Position numbers and translations under genes: made by a program. Below, in pieces: positions 43,301-50,600 of a DNA stretch of 58,054 bases. The stretch comes from Brevibacterium spongiae (GTDB lineage: Bacteria; Actinomycetota; Actinomycetes; Actinomycetales; Brevibacteriaceae), in assembly GCF_026168515.1 (NCBI RefSeq), contig NZ_CP093444.1, forward strand, positions 1 to 58,054, given 5' to 3'. How positions within the stretch are numbered: the stretch's first letter is position 1; each line of letters starts with the position of its first letter. Below the pieces are notes generated by a model, which was not told the DNA's origin, did not search any database, and saw nothing but the letters and a program-made list of their open reading frames with translations.

Positions 43301-45935
43301 CGCGACGGTCATGGGAGCCATGGAACTCAAACGCCGAGGCCTGATCAACAAGCCTGCCGTTTTGGTGCCCGGACACATGCTCGCTCAGTTCACCCGCGAA
43401 TGGCAGCAACTCTATCCGCAGGCCAAGCTGCTCTCTGCCGGAGCTGACGACATGAAAGTCGTCAAAGGTGACAAGACGGCTCGCCGCCAGTTCGTCGCCC
43501 AGGCAGCTGCCAACAACTGGGACGGCATCATCATGACGCATTCGGCCTTCGAGAAGCTCGACGTCACCGATGCCACCCTGACGGCCTACATGAATAAGAA
43601 CATCTCCGAGCTGCGCGACGCCTACGAGATCATGCGCGATGACCCGGAAGCCAAATTCACCGGCACCGTCAAGCAGATCGAGAACCGCATCGCCAAGCAA
43701 GAAGCCCGCTTGGAAAAGGCTCTCGACGGCAGAGACGTCGACGGCCTGACGATCACCGACACGGGCATCGACTATCTCGCAATCGACGAGGCGCACCTGT
43801 TCAAGAACCTCAACACCGTCTCATCCATCCCCGGTGCAAGCATCCAAGGTTCTCAGCGAGCCACTGACATGGAGATGAAAATCGGGCACCTCCGTGACAC
43901 CTACGGCTCCCGAGTCGTGACCATGGCTACCGGAACCCCGATCGCCAACTCCATCAGCGAAGCGCACGTGATGATGCGCTACCTCCGCCCTGACCTGTTG
44001 GAGAAGACGGGCGTGAGCGCGTTCGACGATTGGGCAAAGACATTCGGGGAGACAGTCTCTCGGCCCGAACGTAATGCTGCCGGGCAGCTCGTATTCAAAG
44101 AACGGTTCGCCAAGTTCAAGAACGTGCCTGAAATGCTCGGAGCTTGGCAGCAATTCGCTGACGTGAAGATGTCCGAAGATCTCAACCTCGGTGTCCCCGA
44201 CATGGTGCTCAACTCCGACGGGCAGCGCCGACCTCAAATCGAAGTCATTGCCCGGTCGAACACCTTGGCACGGTACATGGAATCGCTTGAGGCCCGCCTC
44301 GACCGCCTCGCGGCCGCCGGCGGCCGCCCAGAGAAAGGCGAAGACAATCACCTGACCGTCTACGGAGATGGCCGCAAAGCCGGCCTCGACCCACGACTCG
44401 TCGGCGAAGACCCCGGAGGGGAATATCTCAAAGTCGACAAAGTCGCAGCCAACATCGCTGAAATCTGGCGCGAGAACAAAGACACGATCTACCCCCTCGA
44501 ATCCGGGGCAGGCGATTCGGAGAACCCCGGAGCCTTGCAAATCGTGTTCTGTGACCTCTCGACTCCGAACCCGACGAAGTGGAACTTCTACGATCAACTC
44601 AAATCCGATCTGACGGCCAAACATGGAATGGACCGCGACCGGATCCGCTTCATTCACGAAGCGAAGAACGACGGGCAGAAGAACGAACTGTTCCGTCAAG
44701 CCCGCAACGGAGAGATCGACGTTCTCATCGGGTCGACGCAGCGCATGGGCACAGGCGCGAACATTCAGCTCCGCGCCAAGGCGCTCCATCACGTTGACTG
44801 CCCCTGGCGACCGGATGAGGTCACTCAGCGCGAGGGCCGCATCATCCGCCGTGGCAACGCCAACGACGAAGTTCACGTCATCCGGTACGCCACCGACGAC
44901 TCGTTCGACTCCACCGCGTGGGGAACCATTGCCCGCAAGGCGGCACCCATCCAGCAGATCATGCGCGGACGCATCGACGTTCGAGAACTCGATGACCCCG
45001 GCAACATGGAACTCGATGCCAAGACCATCATGGGCGCGGCCTCAGGCAACCCGCTGATCCTGGAGAAAGTCGAACTCGAAGCCGAAGTGGACACACTTCA
45101 GCGCCAGTTGCGGTCCCATGACCGGCAGGAACAGGCCAACCAGCACAAGCTCAATGTCGCCACGAACCAGAACCTATTCGCTGTTGAAGCTCAACCCGAG
45201 ATTGCCTCGATGATCGAACGCACACGCATTCCCGATGACTTCACCGCGACCGTCAATGGCCGGACTTACGACAAGCGCACCGACGCGACCGCTGCGCTCA
45301 TCAGCGACGTCGTTGACCTCGCAGGAAACGGCCGCCGAGCGGCTTTTCATCTGGCGAACGAAGAACGCGCCGGCCTCATGCAACTGCACGGTCACGACAT
45401 CGGGTGGAGAGTCAGCGCTGGACCGGCGGTGAATGCGCAAGTGATCTTCACGCTCGACGGGTCGGATTTGGATAAGACGAAAGTCGCCTATCCCTGGACT
45501 GATCTTGTCAAAGAATCGGCACCGAACGTTGTTGTCTCCCTCGAAAACCGCATCAAGGCTCTCCCGAAGCTCGGCGACGAGCTCAAGCAGCTCGAAGCCA
45601 CGAGTACCGCCGAAATCGCTACCCTGACTCCCAAGGTCGGGCAGCCTTTCGCACACGAGAGTGAGCTTGCTGAACTGAAAGCCAAGCTCGAAGAGGTCAA
45701 CACGAAACTCAACCTCAGTACCAACCAACCAGGCTCTGACGGTGGGAGTCCGGAACGCGGGGGAGTCGATGCGCAGGCCCGGGCGGTTCTCGAGCAGGTC
45801 AGTAAGAACCGTGCGACTCCTGGACAAGAACTAGCCCATGACGGTACTTCGACGTGGGACAAGCCCGAATCGTACCGGGATCGCACCTCCGCGACGGAGA
45901 GAAGCCGCGGGGTGCCCGAACACGAAAGAAACTAA
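40344..45935 (+). CDS. Giant DarB-like DNA methylase-SNF2 helicase (putative antirestriction protein)
   Basis: The 1,863-residue protein has an N-terminal QLDIF peptide (residues 13-17) and a poorly conserved linker to about 150. An adenine-methylase-like domain with a GSGSGNYIG SAM loop and motif IV AIGNVPFGD near 330 follows. Then comes an SF2 helicase with Walker A VGAGKT near 980, IDEAH near 1147 and motif VI QREGRIIRRGN near 1494, and a helical end. DAQARAVLEQVSKN starts 55 residues from the C-terminus. Phage P1 DarB and many plasmid proteins have this methylase-helicase layout; P1 DarB protects incoming DNA from type I restriction. The start is uncertain: codons 38-133 are overlain by another ORF with better coding statistics (40456-40746). 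Confidence 0.85.
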   Translation: MARGRKNTPTEGQLDIFDALMDIESEDRELTPGEDQSNENDERRAGVRAEVRSEEVQHDSGPGDLFSFLAPGAAERGTGSDRGNATGTQERGSADDHRSAPSEREPGSRDRVAGDRARQIPGGGRRDRPAPGELTPEATETFAERPQETAEAFRLQSSDQYAPSGAKSRYRANIEAIRTVRTLEAEARPATRPEQETLAAWSSWGAVADVFDSRKDNWAAERAELRDLLTDEEYDAAQRTTINAHYTDPRLVTAMWDSLEKLGISEGRVLEPGSGSGNYIGTAPEAMTMVGVELDPLTASIARHLYPQADVRTESFAHTLIRPGEYDAAIGNVPFGDIKLTDPTWNPDRRFSMHNHFMRKAAGGLHEGGVMVMLTSSYSMDTQNPAFRAEMSKDTDFLGAVRLPSGSHRRTAGTDVVTDVLVFRKRLQGEEPTAETRQWVKTSHIEVTDSQGIVKSPRTNDYFIAHPENVLGEYGIGGQFSNQLTVTAPSLDDVPDQLRDRLDSIIGHANAQGRGYVPLSTEAQAERREELAHATKLTAGTLTVENGEIKQVSPTQTLRPFDVPKSRQAELKSLLGIRDAMSAVIQDQASTVADTDASIELRENARALWEAHVEKYGPINRFTSKWVEKEQDNPLTGERETVRVEKRTPPPVNRFARRDPMWSLVAATENFNEDTQEATPADILTRRTVSVHRPLLGADTPEEALALVLDDTGRADIDQVAARLGTDPADARTQLGTLVFDDPDSEEIITRAEYLSGHVRDKLDRALAKAEEEPDAGWDVNVAALEAVIPEDVPIGDIEAQVGAVWIPAADHEQFLQELTGDVHATVENHGAGYWTVKGSRNGRAGARATAEWGTDRRPAHDLFESLVSASEIKVEDTVHDGFGNKSRVPNETETQAAKDKADAIAERFSEWVWEDTDRAERLSAAYNRQFNSLVARDYTEEGERLTLPGLAADFTPDPHQRTAVARMVNEQAVGLFHQVGAGKTAATVMGAMELKRRGLINKPAVLVPGHMLAQFTREWQQLYPQAKLLSAGADDMKVVKGDKTARRQFVAQAAANNWDGIIMTHSAFEKLDVTDATLTAYMNKNISELRDAYEIMRDDPEAKFTGTVKQIENRIAKQEARLEKALDGRDVDGLTITDTGIDYLAIDEAHLFKNLNTVSSIPGASIQGSQRATDMEMKIGHLRDTYGSRVVTMATGTPIANSISEAHVMMRYLRPDLLEKTGVSAFDDWAKTFGETVSRPERNAAGQLVFKERFAKFKNVPEMLGAWQQFADVKMSEDLNLGVPDMVLNSDGQRRPQIEVIARSNTLARYMESLEARLDRLAAAGGRPEKGEDNHLTVYGDGRKAGLDPRLVGEDPGGEYLKVDKVAANIAEIWRENKDTIYPLESGAGDSENPGALQIVFCDLSTPNPTKWNFYDQLKSDLTAKHGMDRDRIRFIHEAKNDGQKNELFRQARNGEIDVLIGSTQRMGTGANIQLRAKALHHVDCPWRPDEVTQREGRIIRRGNANDEVHVIRYATDDSFDSTAWGTIARKAAPIQQIMRGRIDVRELDDPGNMELDAKTIMGAASGNPLILEKVELEAEVDTLQRQLRSHDRQEQANQHKLNVATNQNLFAVEAQPEIASMIERTRIPDDFTATVNGRTYDKRTDATAALISDVVDLAGNGRRAAFHLANEERAGLMQLHGHDIGWRVSAGPAVNAQVIFTLDGSDLDKTKVAYPWTDLVKESAPNVVVSLENRIKALPKLGDELKQLEATSTAEIATLTPKVGQPFAHESELAELKAKLEEVNTKLNLSTNQPGSDGGSPERGGVDAQARAVLEQVSKNRATPGQELAHDGTSTWDKPESYRDRTSATERSRGVPEHERN
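40456..40746 (+). CDS. 96-residue ORF embedded in frame +1 within the 5' end of the DarB-like gene
   Basis: AGGAGAGGA lies 8 bp before this ATG. By hand count about four fifths of its codons end in G or C, whereas only about a third of third positions in the longer frame do over the same bases. That favours real coding in this frame. The product is a compact helical protein (EYVQKFAPKKYSTIQ, HSLLQELQNAELDLIEAM, NRAAEIAWQEIVLDRF). Its stop overlaps a CTG of the longer frame (40743-40745). It could be an overprinted gene, or the DarB-like protein could start after it. Confidence 0.6.
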   Translation: MRTTNDVQEYVQKFAPKKYSTIQDPETYFHSLLQELQNAELDLIEAMPPEPKSEDPLTIIGQHRANVNRAAEIAWQEIVLDRFPAEVDETGQPLEN

Positions 45936-45993
45936 GTAGAGCACTATAAAAGTATGTACAGTTGCAGTATCATATGAGTGTTGGGAGGCCTAT

Positions 45994-46203
45994 ATGAATG
46001 CTGATTATTGTTCTGATGATGAACAGTATTTATCGCAACAGTCATTGACCTGTGCGCAATCCTGGCTGGCCGCGCGGAAGTTGCCGGCTGACCCGGAATC
46101 AGCGCAGGAGATGATTGCGGCCTACTATCCCGGTGGGCTGCACTGGTTCATCGCGCAACACCTCATCTCTCCCGACGACACTGAAATGCCAGCCCACCCA
46201 TAG
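45994..46203 (+). CDS. Small hypothetical protein (69 aa)
   Basis: An acidic 69-residue protein with three Cys/His-poor helices and a Trp-rich AAYYPGGLHWFIAQHL end. GGGAGG lies 5 bp before the ATG. It opens the small-gene cluster after the DarB-like gene and is 12 bp from the next gene. Family not recognised. Confidence 0.6.
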   Translation: MNADYCSDDEQYLSQQSLTCAQSWLAARKLPADPESAQEMIAAYYPGGLHWFIAQHLISPDDTEMPAHP

Positions 46204-46215
46204 GAGTGATCACCA

Positions 46216-46791
46216 GTGGCTATCCCGACCGTCTTTCCCGTCAAGTACAAGTGCGGCCACACCGAAAAGCGTGACCTGTCACGAGTGGCCCCGTCGAAGC
46301 GCAAGTCATTGGCCGAGTCAGACTTCTTCGCAACCAAGGCAGGGAAGAACGATGACGGCCTGGTTTGCAAGAACTGCTTCAATGCGGAGCGCGAGAACGA
46401 CACCGAAGCCTTTCTGAAACAGCTCATGCTCGACACCGAAGCCTTTGAGGCCGAACACGGACTACCGGAACTCACCGGCACCGACAAGCAGATCAGCTCA
46501 GGGCTGGTGGAGTCGGCACGCAAGGACCGCTTCACCGTCCTCGACACGATCGCCAACGACGAAGAATACGCCGATCAATTCCCCACCGTGCTCGAAGCCG
46601 CGCAGACGCTGACATGGGGCGGCTGGTGGACGAACAATCTCGGCTTCAAGACTCGCAAAGACAACGAATACGGTCCCGAAGAATTCGTCGAACTCATCAT
46701 CGACGGAGCCGAAGAAGAAGCCAAACGCGCCCCCTCCGCAAGAGCCGAACCAGAGAACCCCCACGACTGGAACCCCAAAGAAGCCCAGTGA
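46216..46791 (+). CDS. Hypothetical protein with a CGH...CKNC zinc-ribbon-like N-terminus
   Basis: The 191-residue protein starts at GTG 46216 (AGGAG upstream). YKCGH and VCKNC 35-40 residues apart could bind one metal ion. The rest is acidic and helical, with TWGGWWTNNLGF near residue 135. The stop overlaps the next start (GTGA). Function unknown. Confidence 0.65.
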   Translation: MAIPTVFPVKYKCGHTEKRDLSRVAPSKRKSLAESDFFATKAGKNDDGLVCKNCFNAERENDTEAFLKQLMLDTEAFEAEHGLPELTGTDKQISSGLVESARKDRFTVLDTIANDEEYADQFPTVLEAAQTLTWGGWWTNNLGFKTRKDNEYGPEEFVELIIDGAEEEAKRAPSARAEPENPHDWNPKEAQ

Positions 46792-47708
46792 CCCAGGTAG
46801 CGGCCCGATCGCCGGGCAGTGAGAAGGCGCGGCGTCGACGCGGGAAGAAGCTGTGGGCCAAACGCGTCGACGCCGAGATCCAACGGGATCTGCTCACAGA
46901 CCGCCTCGGCATCACGGCCCTGCCTAAAGGCCCGAGCCGCACCAGGCAACGCGTGGTTGCGTGGGCACTGATCGTATTTGTGTACCTACTCGGCTGGGGG
47001 ACGTCGACACAAGCGGCATTCACCATGCTGCTCAATGACGGGCACTACCCGAGAGGGCCATACACCGCCGGAGTGTTCCTGACGAACCTGGTGCCCGATG
47101 CGCTCGTGATCGTAGCCGCGGTGCTCGGTATCATATGGTTCCTTCCGCGCACCAGCGCACGGACAGCCGCCTGGAAGACATCACTGCGCACCGTGCCCAT
47201 CTACCACGCCTTACCGCTGGTGGTGATGCTGTCGGCTGCTGGTGTCTCGACCATTGTCGGCCTCGAGACCTATGACTATCCGCCGAGAGAGTACCCCACT
47301 GATGCACTTGTGATGATGCGAGCGATCGACTCGGCCATGGCCGGCCCCTGTGAGGAACTCGCCTTGCTGGCTCTGCCCGTGATCGCACTGCGCCGCCTCG
47401 GCTACTCCTGGACGGTCGTGTGCATCGTTGCCTCCTGCCTGCGAGTACCGTTTCACATGTATTACGGGTGGGGATCCATCCTGTTCGCGCTCTGGGCAAT
47501 CGGCGCTGTATTCCTCTACCGCCGCACCTGTGCCATCGGAGCGATCGTGTTCTCCCACGCGCTGCACAACTTCGTCATCGGCCTCGACCCTCTTGTGCCG
47601 GGGATCTGGCAAACCAACATTATTGTCTGCGTCCTCGCAGTGCCCGTGCTTCTGGGATACTTGCACCGGCAAAGGAAGCGGCTCAGACAGGCCTACGCAA
47701 GGCACTAA
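46788..47708 (+). CDS. CPBP-family intramembrane metalloprotease
   Basis: The 306-residue protein has a basic cytoplasmic N-terminus of 60 residues and about eight membrane segments. The CPBP/Abi motifs are present: EELALL (paired glutamates) in GPCEELALLALPV, RVPFHMYYGW and FSHALHNFVIG. Members process prenylated or other membrane peptides, and some protect against bacteriocins. GTG 46788 is set by frame and overlap with the previous stop. Its role on the plasmid is unknown; immunity or signalling is possible. Confidence 0.85.
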   Translation: MTQVAARSPGSEKARRRRGKKLWAKRVDAEIQRDLLTDRLGITALPKGPSRTRQRVVAWALIVFVYLLGWGTSTQAAFTMLLNDGHYPRGPYTAGVFLTNLVPDALVIVAAVLGIIWFLPRTSARTAAWKTSLRTVPIYHALPLVVMLSAAGVSTIVGLETYDYPPREYPTDALVMMRAIDSAMAGPCEELALLALPVIALRRLGYSWTVVCIVASCLRVPFHMYYGWGSILFALWAIGAVFLYRRTCAIGAIVFSHALHNFVIGLDPLVPGIWQTNIIVCVLAVPVLLGYLHRQRKRLRQAYARH

Positions 47709-47736
47709 GCCGGTGCGGAGCAGAGGGGATGACGTA

Positions 47737-48087
47737 GTGACCGAGCAGCCAGGGGAGAGCGTCGAGCGAGCCACCAAGGTGTCCCACGAGGCGAAAGCCC
47801 TCTCCCAAGCTCAACTGTCACGAACGCACCCGTCCGACATTCCTCCGCTGACCCACGAAATCGCCGACACCCTCGACTCTCTCAAACAGGTCACAGCTCA
47901 ACTGAGCTGGTGGCACAGCCGAGCCGTCAACGGCAGTGACTACGCGCCAGACGAGGGAGCGAACCTTGGAATCGAAGACGCCGCCGCGCAGCTCCTAGCC
48001 GCCTCCCGATTCCTCTCAGCCGCGCGAGACGCTGTCACCGCCGCCGAGACAGCCACCCGATCAGTCCGCTGGAAACGTCGGCACTGA
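47737..48087 (+). CDS. Small helical hypothetical protein (116 aa)
   Basis: A soluble helical protein with HEIADTLDSLKQVTAQLSWWHSRAV and an Ala-rich AAAQLLAASRFLSAARDAV helix. GAGGGGATGA precedes GTG 47737. It follows the CPBP gene by 28 bp. Family not recognised. Confidence 0.55.
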   Translation: MTEQPGESVERATKVSHEAKALSQAQLSRTHPSDIPPLTHEIADTLDSLKQVTAQLSWWHSRAVNGSDYAPDEGANLGIEDAAAQLLAASRFLSAARDAVTAAETATRSVRWKRRH

Positions 48088-48106
48088 ACTCGGGACGAGT
48101 CGGCAG

Positions 48107-48376
48107 TCACTGCCGCCGTATCCGAACGTCGCCAGGCTGGAGCCATGCACCGAGGGTCGAACACCGGCGATCCGGTATCCGGACGTAGATCGAGCCATCG
48201 AATCCTTTCCGCGTCGCAGTCGCATCGACCCACTCCTCGCCGTCGTGCTCCCATTCGAGGCGAACACGCACCGCAACAGGGGGACGGTCTTGGAACGAGG
48301 GCCGTGCCGGCTCCTGATTGCGGATCTTCTGCCAGTACCGCCAGGTGGCAGTTCCCCAATCGCCAGATTCGTTCAT
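48107..48376 (-). CDS. Small hypothetical protein (89 aa), divergent
   Basis: A basic 89-residue protein with a beta-rich pattern (VAVRVRLEWEHDGEEWVDATATR, DGSIYVRIPDRR). It converges on the previous gene and diverges from the repeated promoter cassette. It is the only minus-strand gene of this cluster. Not recognised; coding is moderately likely. Confidence 0.45.
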   Translation of the reverse strand: MNESGDWGTATWRYWQKIRNQEPARPSFQDRPPVAVRVRLEWEHDGEEWVDATATRKGFDGSIYVRIPDRRCSTLGAWLQPGDVRIRRQ

Positions 48377-48688
48377 GCGTTCTATTATGCGTTGACTGGG
48401 GGAGTGATCAAGCTGCCGCCCAAAATCCCTCCGCTTCGCTCCGGCATTTCGGTTGCCCTGAAAAGATCAACTGCCGCACTGGGGGAGTGGTTGCGGTCTG
48501 TACGACGTTCACAAAGCAGTGACCAACCGAGGACTGACCTGCGTGTAGCTGAGACTGCAAAGACAAGAGAATCGGTTATTCCAGCGCAAGAACAGTGACA
48601 TGACGGCAGAGGCAAGCAAGCAGGAGAGGGGGACGAGGGGGCCGTCCCAGCGCACCCATAAATCTTGCAATATTTCTTTCTTCTTTTC
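48377..48688. other. Intergenic stretch without a convincing gene
   Basis: Several short ORFs occur but none has a ribosome site plus coding bias. Near the right end TTGCAATATT (48665-48674) matches the par-site core. The promoter-operator cassette starts directly after. Confidence 0.5.
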
Positions 48689-48717
48689 TTGCACACCCTC
48701 ATATGAGGGTGTAGACT
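48689..48717 (+). promoter_or_regulatory. Promoter with palindromic operator in its spacer, cassette 1
   Basis: TTGCAC (48689-48694) and TAGACT (48712-48717) are 17 bp apart. The perfect palindrome ACACCCTCATATGAGGGTGT (48693-48712) fills the spacer, so a bound dimer would block polymerase. A leader with a GCC-GGGG/CCCC-GGC hairpin and GAAAGGAAAG ribosome site follows. The same leader recurs at 49704. Confidence 0.8.
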
Positions 48718-48767
48718 GGAGGTGTAGCCAGGGGGACGGACCCCGGCACAACCGAAAGGAAAGAATC

Positions 48768-49040
48768 ATGGCGAACATCGTCTTCATCAACACCGACAAC
48801 CTCGACACCGACAACGACGAGAGCGTTGAGGTTCACGCACCCAACTGCCGGCACCTCGCCCGCCACCGAGGCAACCCGTTCTTCGAGGTCGGCGAGCCGG
48901 AGGAATGGGACTCCGCGCAGGCATTCTTCGATGACTACAACGAAGCCTTCATTGCCGAGGACGGGCCAGACGGAGCCTGGGATATTCGCTTCCTGCCCTG
49001 CTCGGGACTGGTCAGCAAGTCCACCGTCATCACGGCCTGA
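48768..49040 (+). CDS. Small acidic protein, first gene of cassette 1 (90 aa)
   Basis: This 90-residue acidic protein (pI clearly low) starts with a beta-like ANIVFINTDNLD and has HAPNCRHLARHRGNPFFEV and EEWDSAQAFFDDYNEAF. It is not recognised. Small acidic proteins under a repressible promoter near the transfer-entry side of a plasmid are often anti-defence factors; that is inference only. Confidence 0.65.
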   Translation: MANIVFINTDNLDTDNDESVEVHAPNCRHLARHRGNPFFEVGEPEEWDSAQAFFDDYNEAFIAEDGPDGAWDIRFLPCSGLVSKSTVITA

Positions 49041-49055
49041 GCCACCCGAAACCCC

Positions 49056-49079
49056 AGCCGGGGGCTTCGGCCCCCGGCT
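49056..49079 (+). other. UUCG-loop hairpin between the cassette 1 genes
   Basis: AGCCGGGGGC and GCCCCCGGCT enclose a TTCG loop 15 bp after the first stop. A near-identical hairpin occupies the same place in cassette 2 (50067-50088). Without a T run it may attenuate or protect the transcript rather than fully terminate it. Confidence 0.65.
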
Positions 49080-49100
49080 ACGCCGCAGGAGGCAGACACC

Positions 49101-49694
49101 ATGACTGAACAGCTCGACATCTTCGCCGCCCTTGAAGCCAATGAACGCGCCGAACGCTCCGCTCACCTACCCCGCACATTCATCGCCAGCGACGAGTACA
49201 CCCCGCAGGAACTCGCAGACGCAAAAACAGCATGGTGGGACGAGCACTGGCACATGAAGCAGCCACCGGCCCCGCGCATGTGGGAGCACTCCATCTGCCA
49301 GCCGTTCGGCTCCGGCACCGCCCACTCTGTCTGGGTTATGGCCGCAGACCTTGGATGCCGCCACTTCAACACAGACTGCTACTGCGTCGGGGATCGCGTC
49401 TACCGGGCCTACTGCTCAGACTGCCAGTGGTGGACACCTATCGCTGGGCACGAGGACGAGGCCATCCGCGCCTACCACGATCACTGCTGGCCAGGATGGC
49501 GGAGCCTGCCGATCTGCACGCACCCGAACCCTGAAAAGCCACCGAAGCTCCCTGCCGACTATCCGCAGGAATGGCAGGTGACGGGTGCGCCGATCCTCAC
49601 CCATCGGACATGGCCGGGCACACGGAATGTCCCTGGCCGGTCGCCCTTTGGTGGCTATGACATGGCCGACCCGAAATGCCTTGAAAAGATCTGA
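49101..49694 (+). CDS. DUF6349-like protein with N-terminal QLDIF peptide
   Basis: The 197-residue protein starts MTEQLDIFAAL; QLDIF fits the beta-clamp-binding consensus. The body is Cys/His/Trp-rich (MWEHSICQPFGSG, CRHFNTDCYCVGD, YCSDCQWW, YHDHCWPGW), which suggests bound metal, and matches the DUF6349 type found on actinobacterial plasmids. AGGAGG precedes the ATG. Function unknown. Confidence 0.7.
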   Translation: MTEQLDIFAALEANERAERSAHLPRTFIASDEYTPQELADAKTAWWDEHWHMKQPPAPRMWEHSICQPFGSGTAHSVWVMAADLGCRHFNTDCYCVGDRVYRAYCSDCQWWTPIAGHEDEAIRAYHDHCWPGWRSLPICTHPNPEKPPKLPADYPQEWQVTGAPILTHRTWPGTRNVPGRSPFGGYDMADPKCLEKI

Positions 49695-49703
49695 CCCATC
49701 CTC

Positions 49704-49733
49704 TTGCTACACCCTCTTATGGGGGTGTAGACT
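49704..49733 (+). promoter_or_regulatory. Promoter with palindromic operator in its spacer, cassette 2
   Basis: TTGCTA (49704-49709) and TAGACT (49728-49733) are 18 bp apart around ACACCCTCTTATGGGGGTGT (49709-49728), a near-perfect palindrome with two mismatches to cassette 1. The following leader of about 45 bp is identical to that of cassette 1 up to the ribosome site. Confidence 0.8.
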
Positions 49734-49783
49734 GGAGGTGTAGCCAGGGGGACGGACCCCGGCACAACCGAAAGGAACAGGCA

Positions 49784-50053
49784 ATGCTTGCAACAGCCAC
49801 CATCACCCGCGAACGCCGGGAACTCGTTCGCATCGTCAAGGCCGGAATCGCTGACTTCGAGGATTCAGTGCAGAACGACCCGCGCTTCCGCCGCGACTGC
49901 CTCACCGACCCGCTGAGCACCTATCGCATCCACCATGAGCGGGTCTACCAGGAGGTCAAAGCCGCCGCGAGCGAAGACCGCGAGCCGCACTTCACCGGCG
50001 ACATGGAACTCTACTTCGACCGCCTGGTCTACGACGGACTCAACGCAGTCTGA
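49784..50053 (+). CDS. Small protein, first gene of cassette 2 (89 aa)
   Basis: A helical 89-residue protein (ELVRIVKAGIADFEDSVQND, YRIHHERVYQEVKAAASED). It has the same position and almost the same size as the cassette 1 protein but no clear sequence likeness. GAAAGGAAC precedes the ATG. Function unknown. Confidence 0.65.
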   Translation: MLATATITRERRELVRIVKAGIADFEDSVQNDPRFRRDCLTDPLSTYRIHHERVYQEVKAAASEDREPHFTGDMELYFDRLVYDGLNAV

Positions 50054-50066
50054 CCCCGACCCTCTC

Positions 50067-50088
50067 GCCGGGGGCTTCGGCCCCCGGC
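50067..50088 (+). other. UUCG-loop hairpin after the first gene of cassette 2
   Basis: GCCGGGGGC and GCCCCCGGC enclose TTCG. It is the counterpart of the hairpin at 49056-49079. Confidence 0.65.
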
Positions 50089-50109
50089 CCCACCAACGGA
50101 GACACCGCC

Positions 50110-50340
50110 ATGAACAAGCAACGCAGGAAGCAACTGACGCAGATCCTCGACGCACTCACCGAGACCCGCGAATCACTCGATGAGCTGCATACCGAAGAAC
50201 AAGACGCATACGACAACATGCCCGAGGGACTGCAGGAATCCGAACGCGGTCAGGCAATCAGCGAGACAGCCGGCGACCTCGAGAACGCCGTCAACGAACT
50301 CGACTCCATCATCGACACACTGACCGACCACACCGACTGA
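50110..50340 (+). CDS. Small acidic helical protein (76 aa)
   Basis: It has a basic start (NKQRRKQLTQILDAL) and then acidic helices ending in ENAVNELDSIIDTLTD, probably a coiled coil. ACGGAG precedes the ATG by 8 bp. It belongs to the cassette 2 operon. Not recognised. Confidence 0.6.
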   Translation: MNKQRRKQLTQILDALTETRESLDELHTEEQDAYDNMPEGLQESERGQAISETAGDLENAVNELDSIIDTLTDHTD

Positions 50341-50354
50341 ACGGAGCTGACACC

Positions 50355-50600
50355 ATGAGCGCGAAGTACACCGCCGAGGGATCGGTCTGGATCAACGAGG
50401 GCGGCAGGATCGTCTGCCGCGACCACGGAGGCTCCTACCTCACCGCCGCAATCGTCAAGGGAAAAGGTCCGCACATCTTCACACCCCTTGAAGACTGGCT
50501 CTACCACCCACCCGAGGTGGCGGAGCATTACGACTTCAACTGTGAAGACTGCGGGGGACGCACCACACACCGAGCAGGCAAAGGGGGAGACGATGAATGA
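50355..50600 (+). CDS. Small protein with CEDCGG knuckle (81 aa)
   Basis: It has one beta-rich part with ICRDHGG-like IVCRDHG and a terminal FNCEDCGGRTTHR, so CxxH...CxxC could bind zinc. It overlaps the next gene by 8 bp. Not recognised. Confidence 0.6.
   Translation: MSAKYTAEGSVWINEGGRIVCRDHGGSYLTAAIVKGKGPHIFTPLEDWLYHPPEVAEHYDFNCEDCGGRTTHRAGKGGDDE

Noticed and set aside
43821..44876. Minus-strand ORF of 351 residues inside the DarB-like gene
   Set aside because: The plus frame carries helicase motifs across the whole stretch, so the antisense frame is open only because of GC bias.
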